A DNA stretch of 64,000 nucleotides from Croceicoccus hydrothermalis (GCF_022378335.1 NZ_JAIQCI010000007.1:1-64000), one strand, 5' to 3'. Positions 1-8,534 are shown, counted from the stretch's first letter. Program-made: numbers and translations. The notes: generated from the letters alone by a model not told the origin.

Positions 1-81
1 CGGACATCGGCAAAACCTCCTTGGTGCTGCCACTGAATCAACCGATTGCGCCCAGAGCAAGCGATTTAACAGGTCCTGAGC

Positions 82-930
82 CTAATCGGACGAACGAATG
101 TCCTTTAGCATTTCTTCGCTCATCTCCCATAGTTTTTGCGCAGCAACGTCGTCGTTCGCTTGTGATCTTGCTTCGACTTCAGTCTTGTCGTGGAAATAGC
201 GGCCACCTGGCGAGCCACCTTCGGGCGAAGTGGCCATCCACGCAATGGTGCGCGCGGCATGTTCCGGCGGGGCGCCATTCTGGGCACCGGGATGCGACTT
301 CATCGATTCGTCGCCGTAACTATAAAAATTGCTCGATATTACGCCGGGATGCATCGTTTGGGCCACGATATTGCTTTCCGCGTATCGCCTCGAAAGTTCC
401 TTTGAAAACAGCAGATTGGCCAGCTTGGCTTGGCAATATGCCGCGCCGGTCGAAAAATTGTTTTCGAAATTCAGGTCAGCAAAATTCATGGCTGGCATAT
501 GTTCATGCGCCGACGACGACACGGCGATAACGCGGGCCTCGCCATGCGCTGCCGCCGTTTGCTTCAGGATCGGCAGAAGTTCGGTCGTCAGCAGGAACGG
601 CGCGAGATGGTTGGCCGCAAGTGTCGCCTCGAACCCGTCGACCGTTTCGTATCGCTTGTCCCGCACACCTCCGGCATTGTTGACGAGCGCATCAATGCGG
701 TCGGCGAGGGCGGCAATCTCTCTTGCGACCCGTTTTACTTCGGCCATGGAATCGAAATCGGCGCGCAGGAAATCGTTTTCGATATCTTCGGCCGCGAGTT
801 TTGCCGCGGCGTCTTCGCAGCGTTGCGGGTCGCGCCCTACGCCAATGATGCGCCAACCCGTACGGCCAAGCTCAAGGGCGGTGGCCTGCCCGATGCCCGA
901 ACTCGCACCTGTGATAACAGCGGTTTTCAT
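82..930 (-). CDS. SDR-family oxidoreductase (retinol dehydrogenase-like)
   Basis: Classical short-chain dehydrogenase of 282 residues that should oxidise an alcohol or reduce a carbonyl with NAD(P)(H) in the cytoplasm. Visible motifs: the cofactor loop TGASSGIG at residues 7-14, NNAG at 84-87, the serine cluster near 138-140 and the catalytic YCQAK (Tyr165, Lys169). The ATG overlaps the stop of the upstream MFS remnant by four bases (ATGA) and is preceded by AGGAGAG, which fixes the start. It is the last gene of the minus-strand operon that begins with the LuxE/LuxC-like pair, so an aldehyde or alcohol made by that pair is a plausible substrate. The substrate itself cannot be read from the sequence. 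Confidence 0.9.
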   Translation of the reverse strand: MKTAVITGASSGIGQATALELGRTGWRIIGVGRDPQRCEDAAAKLAAEDIENDFLRADFDSMAEVKRVAREIAALADRIDALVNNAGGVRDKRYETVDGFEATLAANHLAPFLLTTELLPILKQTAAAHGEARVIAVSSSAHEHMPAMNFADLNFENNFSTGAAYCQAKLANLLFSKELSRRYAESNIVAQTMHPGVISSNFYSYGDESMKSHPGAQNGAPPEHAARTIAWMATSPEGGSPGGRYFHDKTEVEARSQANDDVAAQKLWEMSEEMLKDIRSSD

Positions 931-1393
931 GATGACTCTCCTGTAACCGAAGCGGCAGTTTCCCCCCGCGCCCAGCCTGTCGCAGTCAGGCCGAACATCA
1001 ACGCGCCCGCTATCGTACTGACCGCGGATATGGTGAGAAACAGGGTGTAGCTGCCGGTCGCCTCAAGCGCGGCACTGAGCATCAGGGCGCCGACCGCCGT
1101 GCCGACCAGAACCGCCAGCGTCATGGTGCTCAACACAAGGCTGAAATTCTCGATGTGGAAGCGCCGGGAGATGAGGTATGCGCCTACGTCCGCCTCGGCG
1201 CCCTGCGCCAGCCCGATCAGTCCGACGCTCAACGCGATGGCGGGAAGGGTCGTGACCTGCGAAGCCATCATCATGTAGCCAACCGCCGGCAGACCGAGAC
1301 TTGCAAGGGCCACGATATCGACAGGCCGAAGCCGAGACCCAGCGCCGCGGCCAGGATTTTTTCCCAGCCTATCCTGAACTCGCGCAAGTACAT
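927..1393 (-). pseudogene. MFS transporter with large internal deletion
   Basis: Remnant of a major facilitator transporter. An N-terminal piece of about 25 residues starting at the ATG at 1393 (MYLREFRIGWEKILAAALG, a first transmembrane helix) is joined near 1310-1318 to a C-terminal piece of about 130 residues carrying the last transmembrane helices, in a different frame. Full MFS proteins have about 400-430 residues, so roughly 250 residues are missing. The C-terminal reading ends in an ATGA overlap with the SDR gene. The upstream neighbour is the LuxC-like gene with an 88-base gap, so the lost gene was probably the transporter of this operon. It could not make a working carrier. Confidence 0.8.
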
Positions 1394-1481
1394 ATCGGTC
1401 GCTCTCCCTGAAGCGCGTCGCGAAAATCGCGGGACACGCTTTGAAAACGTGCCCCTTGGCAAAGCGCCCTGTTTCGCGGTG

Positions 1482-2903
1482 TCAGGGTTGAACCGTGCCA
1501 TCCTCATGGACGACCCAGTTCACGAAGCGGTGCAACTGGTACATGCCGTCGTGCGGGTTGCCGATCGTCGACGGGCCTGCTTCGCCCAGGTGGACGATGC
1601 GCTGGGCGCCGCCGCTCGCAATCTGGTCGCGATAATCGGGCATCCGGTCGAACGGGTAGAAGCCGACCGTCTGCGTGGCCACGTTGACATATTGCACCGC
1701 CTTATCGAGCGATGCCACGCGCACCACATTCGCCGTCTTGTTTATCGGATGAAAATCGACGGGGCGGTCGGAACGGATGACAATGCCGGTTCCATCGGTT
1801 TTCCCCCAGATGCGCTGATCGTCCCCCATCAGCTGCATCATCTCGATTTCTTCCTTCATTCCCCCGTCGAGCGGACGCACATCGCCCGACGCCGCAGCGC
1901 GCTGAACGATCCCTTCGTGAAGCAATTGGCAAAAAGCATCGACCTGCTCCTCGCTGCCCTCGACGAACTGATAACGGCTCGCGACGCAGGCCTCCTGGTT
2001 GAGGGTCATGACGTCCGTTGCGGCGAGATCGGCCGCTTGCGCCGTCGCCTCTGCGGAATCGAAAGCTTCCTTGCCGACCATCGAGATCGAGGTCTTGGGG
2101 TCGAAGGAAACGAGCTGAAATCCCGGCCCGAGATATTTGATCACGTTGTTGATGGCGTCGCCGCCGCCCCATGCCACGATCTTGTCGAAGTATTGGGGCC
2201 GATAGAGGATGCGTTCCAGCGTTTCGTCACCGCCACGCCAATATGCCGCCGACATCGATTGAACGATCGGATGCGCGGCATCGATTTCCGACATGGTTCG
2301 CAGGATCGCGACAGTGGTGAACGGATCGCTGCTCGCCATCTTGAACAGGTTGACGGATTTCACCAACGCGCCGTGTGCAATCGACTTGACGGCAACGCCG
2401 GGCGAATTTCCGGGCAGCACATGGATGAGCCGCGGCGCATAGGCGCGCACGAAGCTCTTGCGTCCCGTATGATCCTGTTTCGGCACCCATCCGTCGAGTG
2501 CGGCCGGATCGGAGAAGCTTTGCTCCACCTCCGCCATCAGCCGCTCCCGGTCGAGTTGCATCGAGGCGTAATAGGCCTGTTGCGCCACGACCTCGCGTGG
2601 GAGGATATGCGTGGAGCACATTCGGTCGATGCAATCCTGCATCAACGCGTTCTTCGGGTCGCGGATGCGTTCGCCCGTCTCCACGAGGAAATCGACGATC
2701 TCCTCCAAAGGCACGTTGAGGAGAGGCGGAACTTCGCTGCGCGGATGCACCGCCAGATCGAGATCGAGTTCGGGGGTGGCAAAGTCGACCCCCAGGTCCC
2801 GCGATGAATGCCGGTTCGCATCGCCTTCGACCAGGGTTCCCCTTAGGAAGAAGGGCGCGGATACGACCTGCTTTTCGCCTGAAATGTCCTTAAGCCCGTT
2901 CAT
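1482..2903 (-). CDS. LuxC-like acyl-CoA reductase
   Basis: Protein of 473 residues of the LuxC family (PF05893), aldehyde dehydrogenase-like enzymes that reduce an acyl thioester to the aldehyde with NADPH. The active-site cysteine context is visible as LNQEAC (Cys306), matching the NQxAC pattern of LuxC. A glycine-rich segment PGNSPG lies near 164-169 and AWGGGDA near 244-250. The length fits the family (about 450-490). The ATG overlaps the stop of the LuxE-like gene by four bases, so the two are translationally coupled. No luciferase (luxA/B) lies nearby, so the role is probably carboxylate or fatty-acid reduction rather than light. Substrate unknown. Confidence 0.88.
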   Translation of the reverse strand: MNGLKDISGEKQVVSAPFFLRGTLVEGDANRHSSRDLGVDFATPELDLDLAVHPRSEVPPLLNVPLEEIVDFLVETGERIRDPKNALMQDCIDRMCSTHILPREVVAQQAYYASMQLDRERLMAEVEQSFSDPAALDGWVPKQDHTGRKSFVRAYAPRLIHVLPGNSPGVAVKSIAHGALVKSVNLFKMASSDPFTTVAILRTMSEIDAAHPIVQSMSAAYWRGGDETLERILYRPQYFDKIVAWGGGDAINNVIKYLGPGFQLVSFDPKTSISMVGKEAFDSAEATAQAADLAATDVMTLNQEACVASRYQFVEGSEEQVDAFCQLLHEGIVQRAAASGDVRPLDGGMKEEIEMMQLMGDDQRIWGKTDGTGIVIRSDRPVDFHPINKTANVVRVASLDKAVQYVNVATQTVGFYPFDRMPDYRDQIASGGAQRIVHLGEAGPSTIGNPHDGMYQLHRFVNWVVHEDGTVQP

Positions 2904-4255
2904 GCCACACCTCGTACATAGGCATCGACCGTTCCGGCACAGCCGATCTTGTCATCGCCCCCTTGCAGGTCGGCGTAGCGCGCGACGTTGTCGCGGATCG
3001 AGGGACCCCTGTTGCCGCAACTGCATGGCCGGAAATCGATGAAGACACGGTCGCCCGAAATTACGCCGCCCCATCGTCCGTCGATCGAAAGATCGAAGAA
3101 CGCCGCGCGCCCCTCATATTCTTCGGTCTCGTCGATTGGGAGTAGCTCTTCACCCTCCTTGTCGAGGATCAGGGGCACGACCCATGGCGGAATGTGATAG
3201 CGGCCGCCCTCCCGGCATTTGGGCATTCCGGAATGCAATTCCTGCATCGAGTAATTCTGAAAATTGCGTTCCGGCTTGATGTTGAACGTTTCGTACACGA
3301 ATTGCTGGTAATCGTCCGGGAGCACCGCGCCCTTCAATCCGCCGCCCACATAGATTGAATTTTCCGGGTCGAAATCCTTGGCGGAGTATCCCAATTCGCG
3401 CACTGCTTTCGCCACATTGTAAAGTCCCGACCACAAACCGGACACCTGCAACCGGTCATGCCGCGCATCGACAAGGGCCTTTGCCGTTTTTTCGACCGCA
3501 CCTTCGACCGCATCCGCACGTTCGGCGGATTTCTTCTCGAACCGCTGAATTTCACCGGGCGAGGCAGTGCCATCCGCGATTTTCTTGCGCATCACGACCA
3601 TTTCGGTAAGTCCGCCGACCGTGATGGGCGGAACGGGATAGTCGAACCGGTCCTTCGACGGGTCCTGATAACCGGCGCGATGGCCGCGTGCCGATGCCTG
3701 GTTCCTGGGGACGTGGGCTACGGCCGCGAGGCCGAAAAGCCGGCGATCCTGCTCCGGTTCGAGGCCCGATCCCCATGCAAAGGATGCAACGGTTTCACGC
3801 TCGACCCATTCCATGTCCTTTTGCGAAGCGACCAACATGGCCGATTTCCCGGTCGTCCCGCTCGAGCAGGAGACGTAGAAACCTTCTGCGGCAAGCTTGT
3901 CGACCCAATCGTCGATGTCCGTGGCATCCTTCACCTTCTCCACCGGAACCCGATAGGTCGAAACCGTGTCGAGCCACTTTCCCATCCGGTCCCAGCGATC
4001 TTCCATCAACCACGCTTCGGGATAGCTTTTGTATGCGGTGTGGGGGAACAGCAGCCTGGCCATGTCGGCATGGCTCGTGACCTCGCTCAAACCCGCTTCG
4101 GAGGCGCGATGGTCCAACAGGCGTATCTGGCTCTTGTGCTCCTGAAATCGCTCGTTCGTCGCGGCGACCTGCAGGTCTTTGACCTCGGAAAACGCATAAT
4201 CGAACCGATCGGAATCGGATAATTTCTTCGTGAGCTCGTCAGCGAATTTGCCCAT
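2900..4255 (-). CDS. LuxE/PaaK-like acyl-protein synthetase
   Basis: Adenylate-forming enzyme of 451 residues resembling LuxE acyl-protein synthetase. LuxE activates a fatty acid as acyl-AMP and hands it to the LuxC reductase. The phosphate-binding loop is visible as SCSSGTTGKS at residues 129-138. I place the start at the ATG at 4255 because it follows a strong AGAGAGG Shine-Dalgarno at a normal distance; longer in-frame upstream readings run into the divergent promoter. It is the first gene of the operon, coupled to the LuxC-like gene by ATGA and divergent from a TetR gene across a 78-base promoter region with a clear dyad. The acid activated is unknown. Confidence 0.85.
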   Translation of the reverse strand: MGKFADELTKKLSDSDRFDYAFSEVKDLQVAATNERFQEHKSQIRLLDHRASEAGLSEVTSHADMARLLFPHTAYKSYPEAWLMEDRWDRMGKWLDTVSTYRVPVEKVKDATDIDDWVDKLAAEGFYVSCSSGTTGKSAMLVASQKDMEWVERETVASFAWGSGLEPEQDRRLFGLAAVAHVPRNQASARGHRAGYQDPSKDRFDYPVPPITVGGLTEMVVMRKKIADGTASPGEIQRFEKKSAERADAVEGAVEKTAKALVDARHDRLQVSGLWSGLYNVAKAVRELGYSAKDFDPENSIYVGGGLKGAVLPDDYQQFVYETFNIKPERNFQNYSMQELHSGMPKCREGGRYHIPPWVVPLILDKEGEELLPIDETEEYEGRAAFFDLSIDGRWGGVISGDRVFIDFRPCSCGNRGPSIRDNVARYADLQGGDDKIGCAGTVDAYVRGVA

Positions 4256-4272
4256 GTGCCGCCTCTCTTTGC

Positions 4273-4308
4273 GCATTATTGAATTAATGCTACGATACCG
4301 TTGCATTA
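4273..4308. promoter_or_regulatory. Candidate TetR operator between LuxE-like gene and tetR
   Basis: Three half-sites lie in the 78-base divergent intergenic region: GCATTA (4273-4278), TAATGC (4285-4290) and GCATTA (4303-4308). The right pair forms an imperfect 24-base dyad with arms TAATGC.ACG and CGT.GCATTA around four central bases (4285-4308). Its core GCTACGATACCGTTGCATTA matches 17 of 20 bases at 5252-5271 in front of the TBDR gene. Position and symmetry suit autoregulation by the TetR protein encoded at 4334. Inferred, not tested. Confidence 0.65.
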
Positions 4309-4333
4309 TGGGCTTGTCGGTGCAGGAGTCAAC

Positions 4334-4993
4334 ATGACAGATCAGCAGTTGAAGATTTCGCGTCCGCCCGCCGGCAGGCCGACCAAGAAGCAGCAGGCCG
4401 AGCGTCAAAGGCAATTGCTGCGCGTGGCGCTCGATGATTTCCTCGAACATGGGTTCGACGAAGCATCCGTCGAGGGTATCGCGGCCAAAGTCGGAATGTC
4501 GAAGCGCACGATCTATGCCCGGTACAAGGACAAGGATGCGCTTTTCCTGGCGACCATCGCAAAGGCGGCGGAGAGATATACGGTTTCGCTGGAAAAACTG
4601 GCAGAGGCAGAAGGCGACAGCTTGCGCGATACGCTGCTCAATGTCGCTCGGCTCAGACTTTTCAACGTATCGCAGCCCGAAGCCATCAAGCTACAGCGCG
4701 TCCTGACGGCGCAGTCCTATCGCTTTCCTTCCGCTTTTCAGGATTTCTTTGCGGAGAGCATTGCTCCCACGATTGCATTCGTCGAACGACATCTTGAGGA
4801 AAATATGTCCGAAGGAACCGTAACCATAAAAGATTTGCGACGAACGGCGACCGCCTTTCTCAGCCTGGTCGTCGGAGGACCGGCTCGTACAATCATCGCA
4901 GGCGCACCTTTGAAGCCGGCAGAGGTCGAACGGCATATCAACTTCGCCGTCGATCTGTTCCTGAACGGCATCCTCGTTCGCCGATCCGCGTGA
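4334..4993 (+). CDS. TetR/AcrR-family transcriptional regulator
   Basis: A 219-residue TetR-type repressor. The N-terminal helix-turn-helix spans about residues 25-70 (SVEGIAAKVGMSKRTIYARY), followed by an all-helical ligand domain without recognisable specificity. The start is the ATG at 4334, preceded at five bases by GCAGGAG. It diverges from the LuxE/LuxC-like operon and faces towards the TBDR gene at 5376. The dyads at 4285-4308 and 5252-5271 suggest it controls the operon, itself and the receptor. The inducer may be the acid imported or reduced by the system, which is inference. Confidence 0.88.
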   Translation: MTDQQLKISRPPAGRPTKKQQAERQRQLLRVALDDFLEHGFDEASVEGIAAKVGMSKRTIYARYKDKDALFLATIAKAAERYTVSLEKLAEAEGDSLRDTLLNVARLRLFNVSQPEAIKLQRVLTAQSYRFPSAFQDFFAESIAPTIAFVERHLEENMSEGTVTIKDLRRTATAFLSLVVGGPARTIIAGAPLKPAEVERHINFAVDLFLNGILVRRSA

Positions 4994-5112
4994 CCGGATT
5001 TCGGGTAGCGGTCGATCCTATCAACCGCTCTGGCCCGGCATCATGCGGTCCCGATCGTGCGGGTGTTTTTTCCAAGGCAACGGAAACTCCGGCCTTGCCA
5101 TCGCATGGCATT

Positions 5113-5196
5113 TCGCATCGCATCGCATCGCATCGCATCGCATCGCATCGCATCGCATCGCATCGCATCGCATCGCATCGCATCGCATCGCATCGC
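5113..5196. repeat. Pentanucleotide microsatellite, 16 x CATCG
   Basis: Sixteen perfect head-to-tail copies of CATCG occupy 5116-5195, flanked by TCG and C that continue the pattern. No copy is mutated. The array lies in the 382-base gap between tetR and the TBDR gene, 56 bases before the candidate operator at 5252 and about 180 bases before the receptor start. Open readings through it on both strands are low-complexity artefacts of the repeat. Perfect tracts of this length are typical of sites that change copy number by replication slippage. Confidence 0.97.
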
Positions 5197-5249
5197 TCAA
5201 GCGATAGATCGGCGGCGTTCGACTGTTCGGCTATGCCCGCTGAATAAAA

Positions 5250-5271
5250 TTGCTACGATGCCGTTTCAATA
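5250..5271. promoter_or_regulatory. Second copy of the candidate TetR operator, upstream of TBDR
   Basis: The stretch GCTACGATGCCGTTTCAATA (5252-5271) repeats 17 of 20 bases of the site in the tetR intergenic region and keeps the dyad pattern ATTG..ACG....CGT..CAAT. It lies about 105 bases upstream of the receptor ATG at 5376 and just after the pentamer array. The simplest reading is that the TetR protein at 4334 also represses the receptor gene. Confidence 0.6.
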
Positions 5272-5375
5272 AATCGGATGTGGCAGCGATAACGCCATAC
5301 CGAAGGGACCGCGAAAAATCGCGGTGCAGGATGTACACTCCGGGCGATCAAGCTCGGTGAACTGGGAGGTGGGCA

Positions 5376-8114
5376 ATGCAGTTTACAGTTCCATGCCGTA
5401 GTCAGACGAGCCTTCTGGCGCTTTCGCTGGCATTTGTTCTGCCGGCCATCGCGCATGCGCAAGACGTCGGATTGCCGGAGGATTCGGATGGGGATGCGCC
5501 CGAGGCCAGCGTCCCCGTCGCCAACGATCAGGACAATATCGTGCGCAATGAGATTGTCGTGGTCGGCACGCTCATCCGTGGCACGGAAGCAGTCGGTTCT
5601 CAGACGATTTCGGTCGGAGAGGACGTGATCGATCAACGTGGCGCCACGACCACGAATGAGATCCTTTCGCTGATCCCGCAAATTTCCAACACTTTCAATT
5701 CCCGTGCCGAGGGCGATCCGCGCGGTGCCGTGTCCGGCGGTATTTCGATCACCAGACCGAACCTGCGCCGGTTGCCGGGTTTTCAGTCCACTTCGGGCGC
5801 CACCACGCTGGTTCTGGTGGACGGGTTTCGTATTGCCCCCGTTGGCGTCGGGCAGGCTTCGGTCGATGTCGATGTCATCCCGACCGCGATCCTTTCGGGG
5901 GTGGATGCGCTGACCGATGGCGGCACCTCGCTTTACGGGGCCGACGCGGTCGCCGGCGTCCTCAATTTCCGTACGAAGCGTTCGTTCGAAGGTCTGGAAG
6001 TCGATCTCACCTATGGATTGGGCGATACCGTATCGAGCTTCGATGAATACGCAGGTTCGATAACCGCCGGCAAAAGCTGGGCGACCGGCAATGCCTATCT
6101 TTCCCTGGGATATGCCCATCGCGATCGCATCCTGAATGGCGAGATCGACTATGCCTTGCCGCAGATCTTCGATCCTGACGGCACGGCGTCCTTCACGGGC
6201 GCGCAATGCCCCGATCCGGTGGGCGGCACGAATACCTATGTCTTCGTTCAGTTCGGCACGTTCCAAGGCTTTACAACGAACCCCGCGGTCGGCGGCGGTT
6301 TCAATGCCGTGGGCGAAACCTGCGACGAATTCAGCGCGCAGACCTTCATGCCGGAGAACGAACGTTACAGCGCTTACGGCGCTGTTTCGCAGCAGTTCGG
6401 CGATGTCGACCTTCGCGTAACGGGGTATTACACGAAGCGTGATCAGAATTTCGGCGTTTTCCCGAGGGGCTTCACGACGGCCGCGCAGCCGCAGCCCGAC
6501 GTTCCGCCCGGCGCCATACCCTTCGTGACACGGGTTACCGTCGATGCCGGTACCAGCTTCTCGTTCTCCCCCAATTCTGCCAGCGTAAACCCGGATTTCG
6601 AAGTCGGCTTCGAAACCTACGGGATTACGCCCGAAGTTTCTCTGGGCCTTTTCGGGGATTTCGAGGCGCGCGTTACATCCACGTTCGGCGGCTCGGATAA
6701 TTATCAGCGCCGCCCCGAGGTCAACGGAAACCTGGCGCAAAGCCTGGTCAATTCGGGTGACTTCGATCCATTCAACATCGCCGCGGCGGATCCAAATCTG
6801 GTCGGGCAAGTGCTCGACTTCGAAGATGCGATCGACACCGAACATCAATTCTTCGCCGTTCGCGGGGTGGTCGATGGCCCCTTGTTCCGGTTGCCCGGCG
6901 GTGATGCGCGCATCGCAATCGGCGCGGAATATCTCGACAATACCGCGAAGAACCGGACATTGAGCGGCGCGGTTGGCGCGATCGACAATGAAGCTTTCCG
7001 CGAAGCCACACAGAATACCAAGGCGGTGTTTGCGCAACTCAATCTGCCGGTATCGGACTTTCTTGATGTGGCCGCTTCTGTTCGTCATGACGAATATAGC
7101 GACTTCGGGACGACCACGAATCCGAACTTCGGAGCGAGTTTCACCCCTGTCGACGGCTTCCGGATTTACGGACAGTACAACACGTCGTTCAACGCACCGA
7201 CTGCGCTCGACCTTCTCGCAAGTTCGACGGGGAGGATCACGCCGCCGATCTACATCAATGGCCGGACGCCCGAGGATCCATTCAACGAATATATGGGCGG
7301 GGAACGTGCATTCCTGCTCGAAGGAGCCGACTCAGGGTTGCAGCCGCAAGAAGCCGAATCGTTCTCGATCGGCGTCGAGCTGGAACCGACCAGCACGTTC
7401 CGTGTCGGCGCTCTGTATTACAATATCGATTTCACGAATGTTCTGGGCGCCGTGAACTCGGCGGATCTCAATACGTTCCGAACCAACCCCGATCTTTACT
7501 ATTACAGCCCTTCGCAGGAGCTTTACGAAAGTCTGCTTTCCGAAGTTGGGAATGGCGCCCTCCTTCTTCAGCAGACGCCCGATGCAAGTACTATCGGTCT
7601 CATCGTCGATCGGCGCGTGACAAACCTGTCGAGTGCGCAATTGCAGGGCATGGATTTTCACGCCTATCTGGATATTCCCAAGGATTTCGGAGTGCTTTCG
7701 TTCGGCGTGAACGGCAACATACCTTTCAGAATCGATCTCGAGAATGCCGGAACCGTCAGCGATATCATCGATCAGGCTCCGGACTATACAGCCGCGACAT
7801 TCGCAGCGTTGAATTCCGGTGGCTTCAGCACGCGCCTGACCGTCAATATCACTGGCCCTATCGATGATGTCGGAACGGATTTTACGGGCATGACCGCCAG
7901 CAACGGCTCATTTGTACAAGCCAACCTCTTTCTCGGTTACGAGTTTGGCGAAGACGACGGTTATCTGAACGGCACGTCCGTCCGCCTGATCGTCGATAAT
8001 ATTCTCGACGAGAAGCCGGAGATCATTCGCCGCGGTAATCGCAACGCGGTGAGCTACTCCAACTCGACGCTTGGCCGGGTTTTCAGGCTTGGACTGACCA
8101 AGCGCTTCTTCTGA
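5376..8114 (+). CDS. TonB-dependent receptor
   Basis: Outer-membrane receptor of 912 residues that should import a large or scarce substrate using TonB energy. A signal peptide covers residues 1-28 (hydrophobic core ending AIAHA). The plug domain follows (NEIVVVGTLIRG near 57-69, then ALVLVDGFRI-like and DALTDGGTSLYGADAVAG segments), then a barrel ending in the aromatic terminus KRFF typical of outer-membrane insertion. The ATG has GGGAGG upstream. It is monocistronic, with a strong terminator behind. The shared operator links it to the lux-like operon, so it may import that operon's substrate. No siderophore-specific feature is visible. Confidence 0.93.
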   Translation: MQFTVPCRSQTSLLALSLAFVLPAIAHAQDVGLPEDSDGDAPEASVPVANDQDNIVRNEIVVVGTLIRGTEAVGSQTISVGEDVIDQRGATTTNEILSLIPQISNTFNSRAEGDPRGAVSGGISITRPNLRRLPGFQSTSGATTLVLVDGFRIAPVGVGQASVDVDVIPTAILSGVDALTDGGTSLYGADAVAGVLNFRTKRSFEGLEVDLTYGLGDTVSSFDEYAGSITAGKSWATGNAYLSLGYAHRDRILNGEIDYALPQIFDPDGTASFTGAQCPDPVGGTNTYVFVQFGTFQGFTTNPAVGGGFNAVGETCDEFSAQTFMPENERYSAYGAVSQQFGDVDLRVTGYYTKRDQNFGVFPRGFTTAAQPQPDVPPGAIPFVTRVTVDAGTSFSFSPNSASVNPDFEVGFETYGITPEVSLGLFGDFEARVTSTFGGSDNYQRRPEVNGNLAQSLVNSGDFDPFNIAAADPNLVGQVLDFEDAIDTEHQFFAVRGVVDGPLFRLPGGDARIAIGAEYLDNTAKNRTLSGAVGAIDNEAFREATQNTKAVFAQLNLPVSDFLDVAASVRHDEYSDFGTTTNPNFGASFTPVDGFRIYGQYNTSFNAPTALDLLASSTGRITPPIYINGRTPEDPFNEYMGGERAFLLEGADSGLQPQEAESFSIGVELEPTSTFRVGALYYNIDFTNVLGAVNSADLNTFRTNPDLYYYSPSQELYESLLSEVGNGALLLQQTPDASTIGLIVDRRVTNLSSAQLQGMDFHAYLDIPKDFGVLSFGVNGNIPFRIDLENAGTVSDIIDQAPDYTAATFAALNSGGFSTRLTVNITGPIDDVGTDFTGMTASNGSFVQANLFLGYEFGEDDGYLNGTSVRLIVDNILDEKPEIIRRGNRNAVSYSNSTLGRVFRLGLTKRFF

Positions 8115-8134
8115 TATAATAAACTCATCCTTCC

Positions 8135-8167
8135 AAAGGGCCTTGGTGTAAACCAGGGCCCTTTTTT
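8135..8167 (+). terminator. Rho-independent terminator after TBDR
   Basis: A 12-base stem (AAAGGGCCTTGG at 8135-8146 pairing with CCAGGGCCCTTT at 8153-8164, one G-T wobble) with a six-base loop is followed directly by a T run to 8167. It starts 20 bases after the receptor stop codon. Confidence 0.93.
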
Positions 8168-8534
8168 GTCGTGGCCATGAGTATGCTTGATGGTTATGCG
8201 CCGCTGAATAATGAAAATAGAGCTATCGAAATCACGTCCGTTTTTGCGATTTGAAATCAAAGACGGACGCTTTCGAAGAGCGGTGGGCTGTTCACTTCAC
8301 GATAGCGTTTCGGGCGTGGGCGGAAGCGTCTTTTCGCAACCACATCGTTTCCCGATAAAATCCCGTTCACTCACATTTAAAGCGCGCCGCTCTTTCGCCC
8401 AAGGGCAAGGAGAAAATCCTCATCGCTCAAGAACTGATCGAGGAATGGCGCACTCCAAAGGGGAGAGCGGTTTGCATCCGCCCGACAGACCCGTGCCTAA
8501 ATTTTCATGCCCACCATCTGCATCGACCTTCCGG
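8168..8534. other. Intergenic region between convergent genes
   Basis: This 367-base stretch separates the terminated TBDR gene from the end of the convergent DUF418 remnant. No credible coding region was found. Its one notable element is the long imperfect hairpin at 8226-8276. Confidence 0.6.
8226..8276. repeat. Long imperfect stem-loop
   Basis: TCGAAA (8226-8231) pairs with TTTCGA (8271-8276), CGTCCGT (8235-8241) with ACGGACG (8263-8269), and the inner TTTG and GATTT segments with AAATC and CAAAG around a short loop. Small bulges of one to three bases separate the blocks, about 22 pairs in all. There is no T run, and a real terminator already lies 60 bases upstream. It may be a structured RNA, a miniature-element remnant or chance. 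Confidence 0.5.

Noticed and set aside
82-4255. Bioluminescence operon
   Set aside because: No luciferase, flavin reductase or transferase genes accompany the LuxC/LuxE-like pair.
4938-5247. Open frames on both strands through the CATCG array (MRCDA and SHRIA pentapeptide repeats)
   Set aside because: They are forced by a pentamer repeat without stops, have no Shine-Dalgarno or flanking domain, and overlap the tetR end or the receptor promoter.
5253-7088. A 600-codon open frame antisense to the TBDR gene
   Set aside because: The plus-strand reading has a signal peptide, plug and barrel; the antisense frame has none and is a by-product of high-GC codon use. The same applies to long antisense frames at 25719-27248, 31738-33375, 37518-39278, 39266-40675, 54172-56262, 57344-59128 and 60629-62434.
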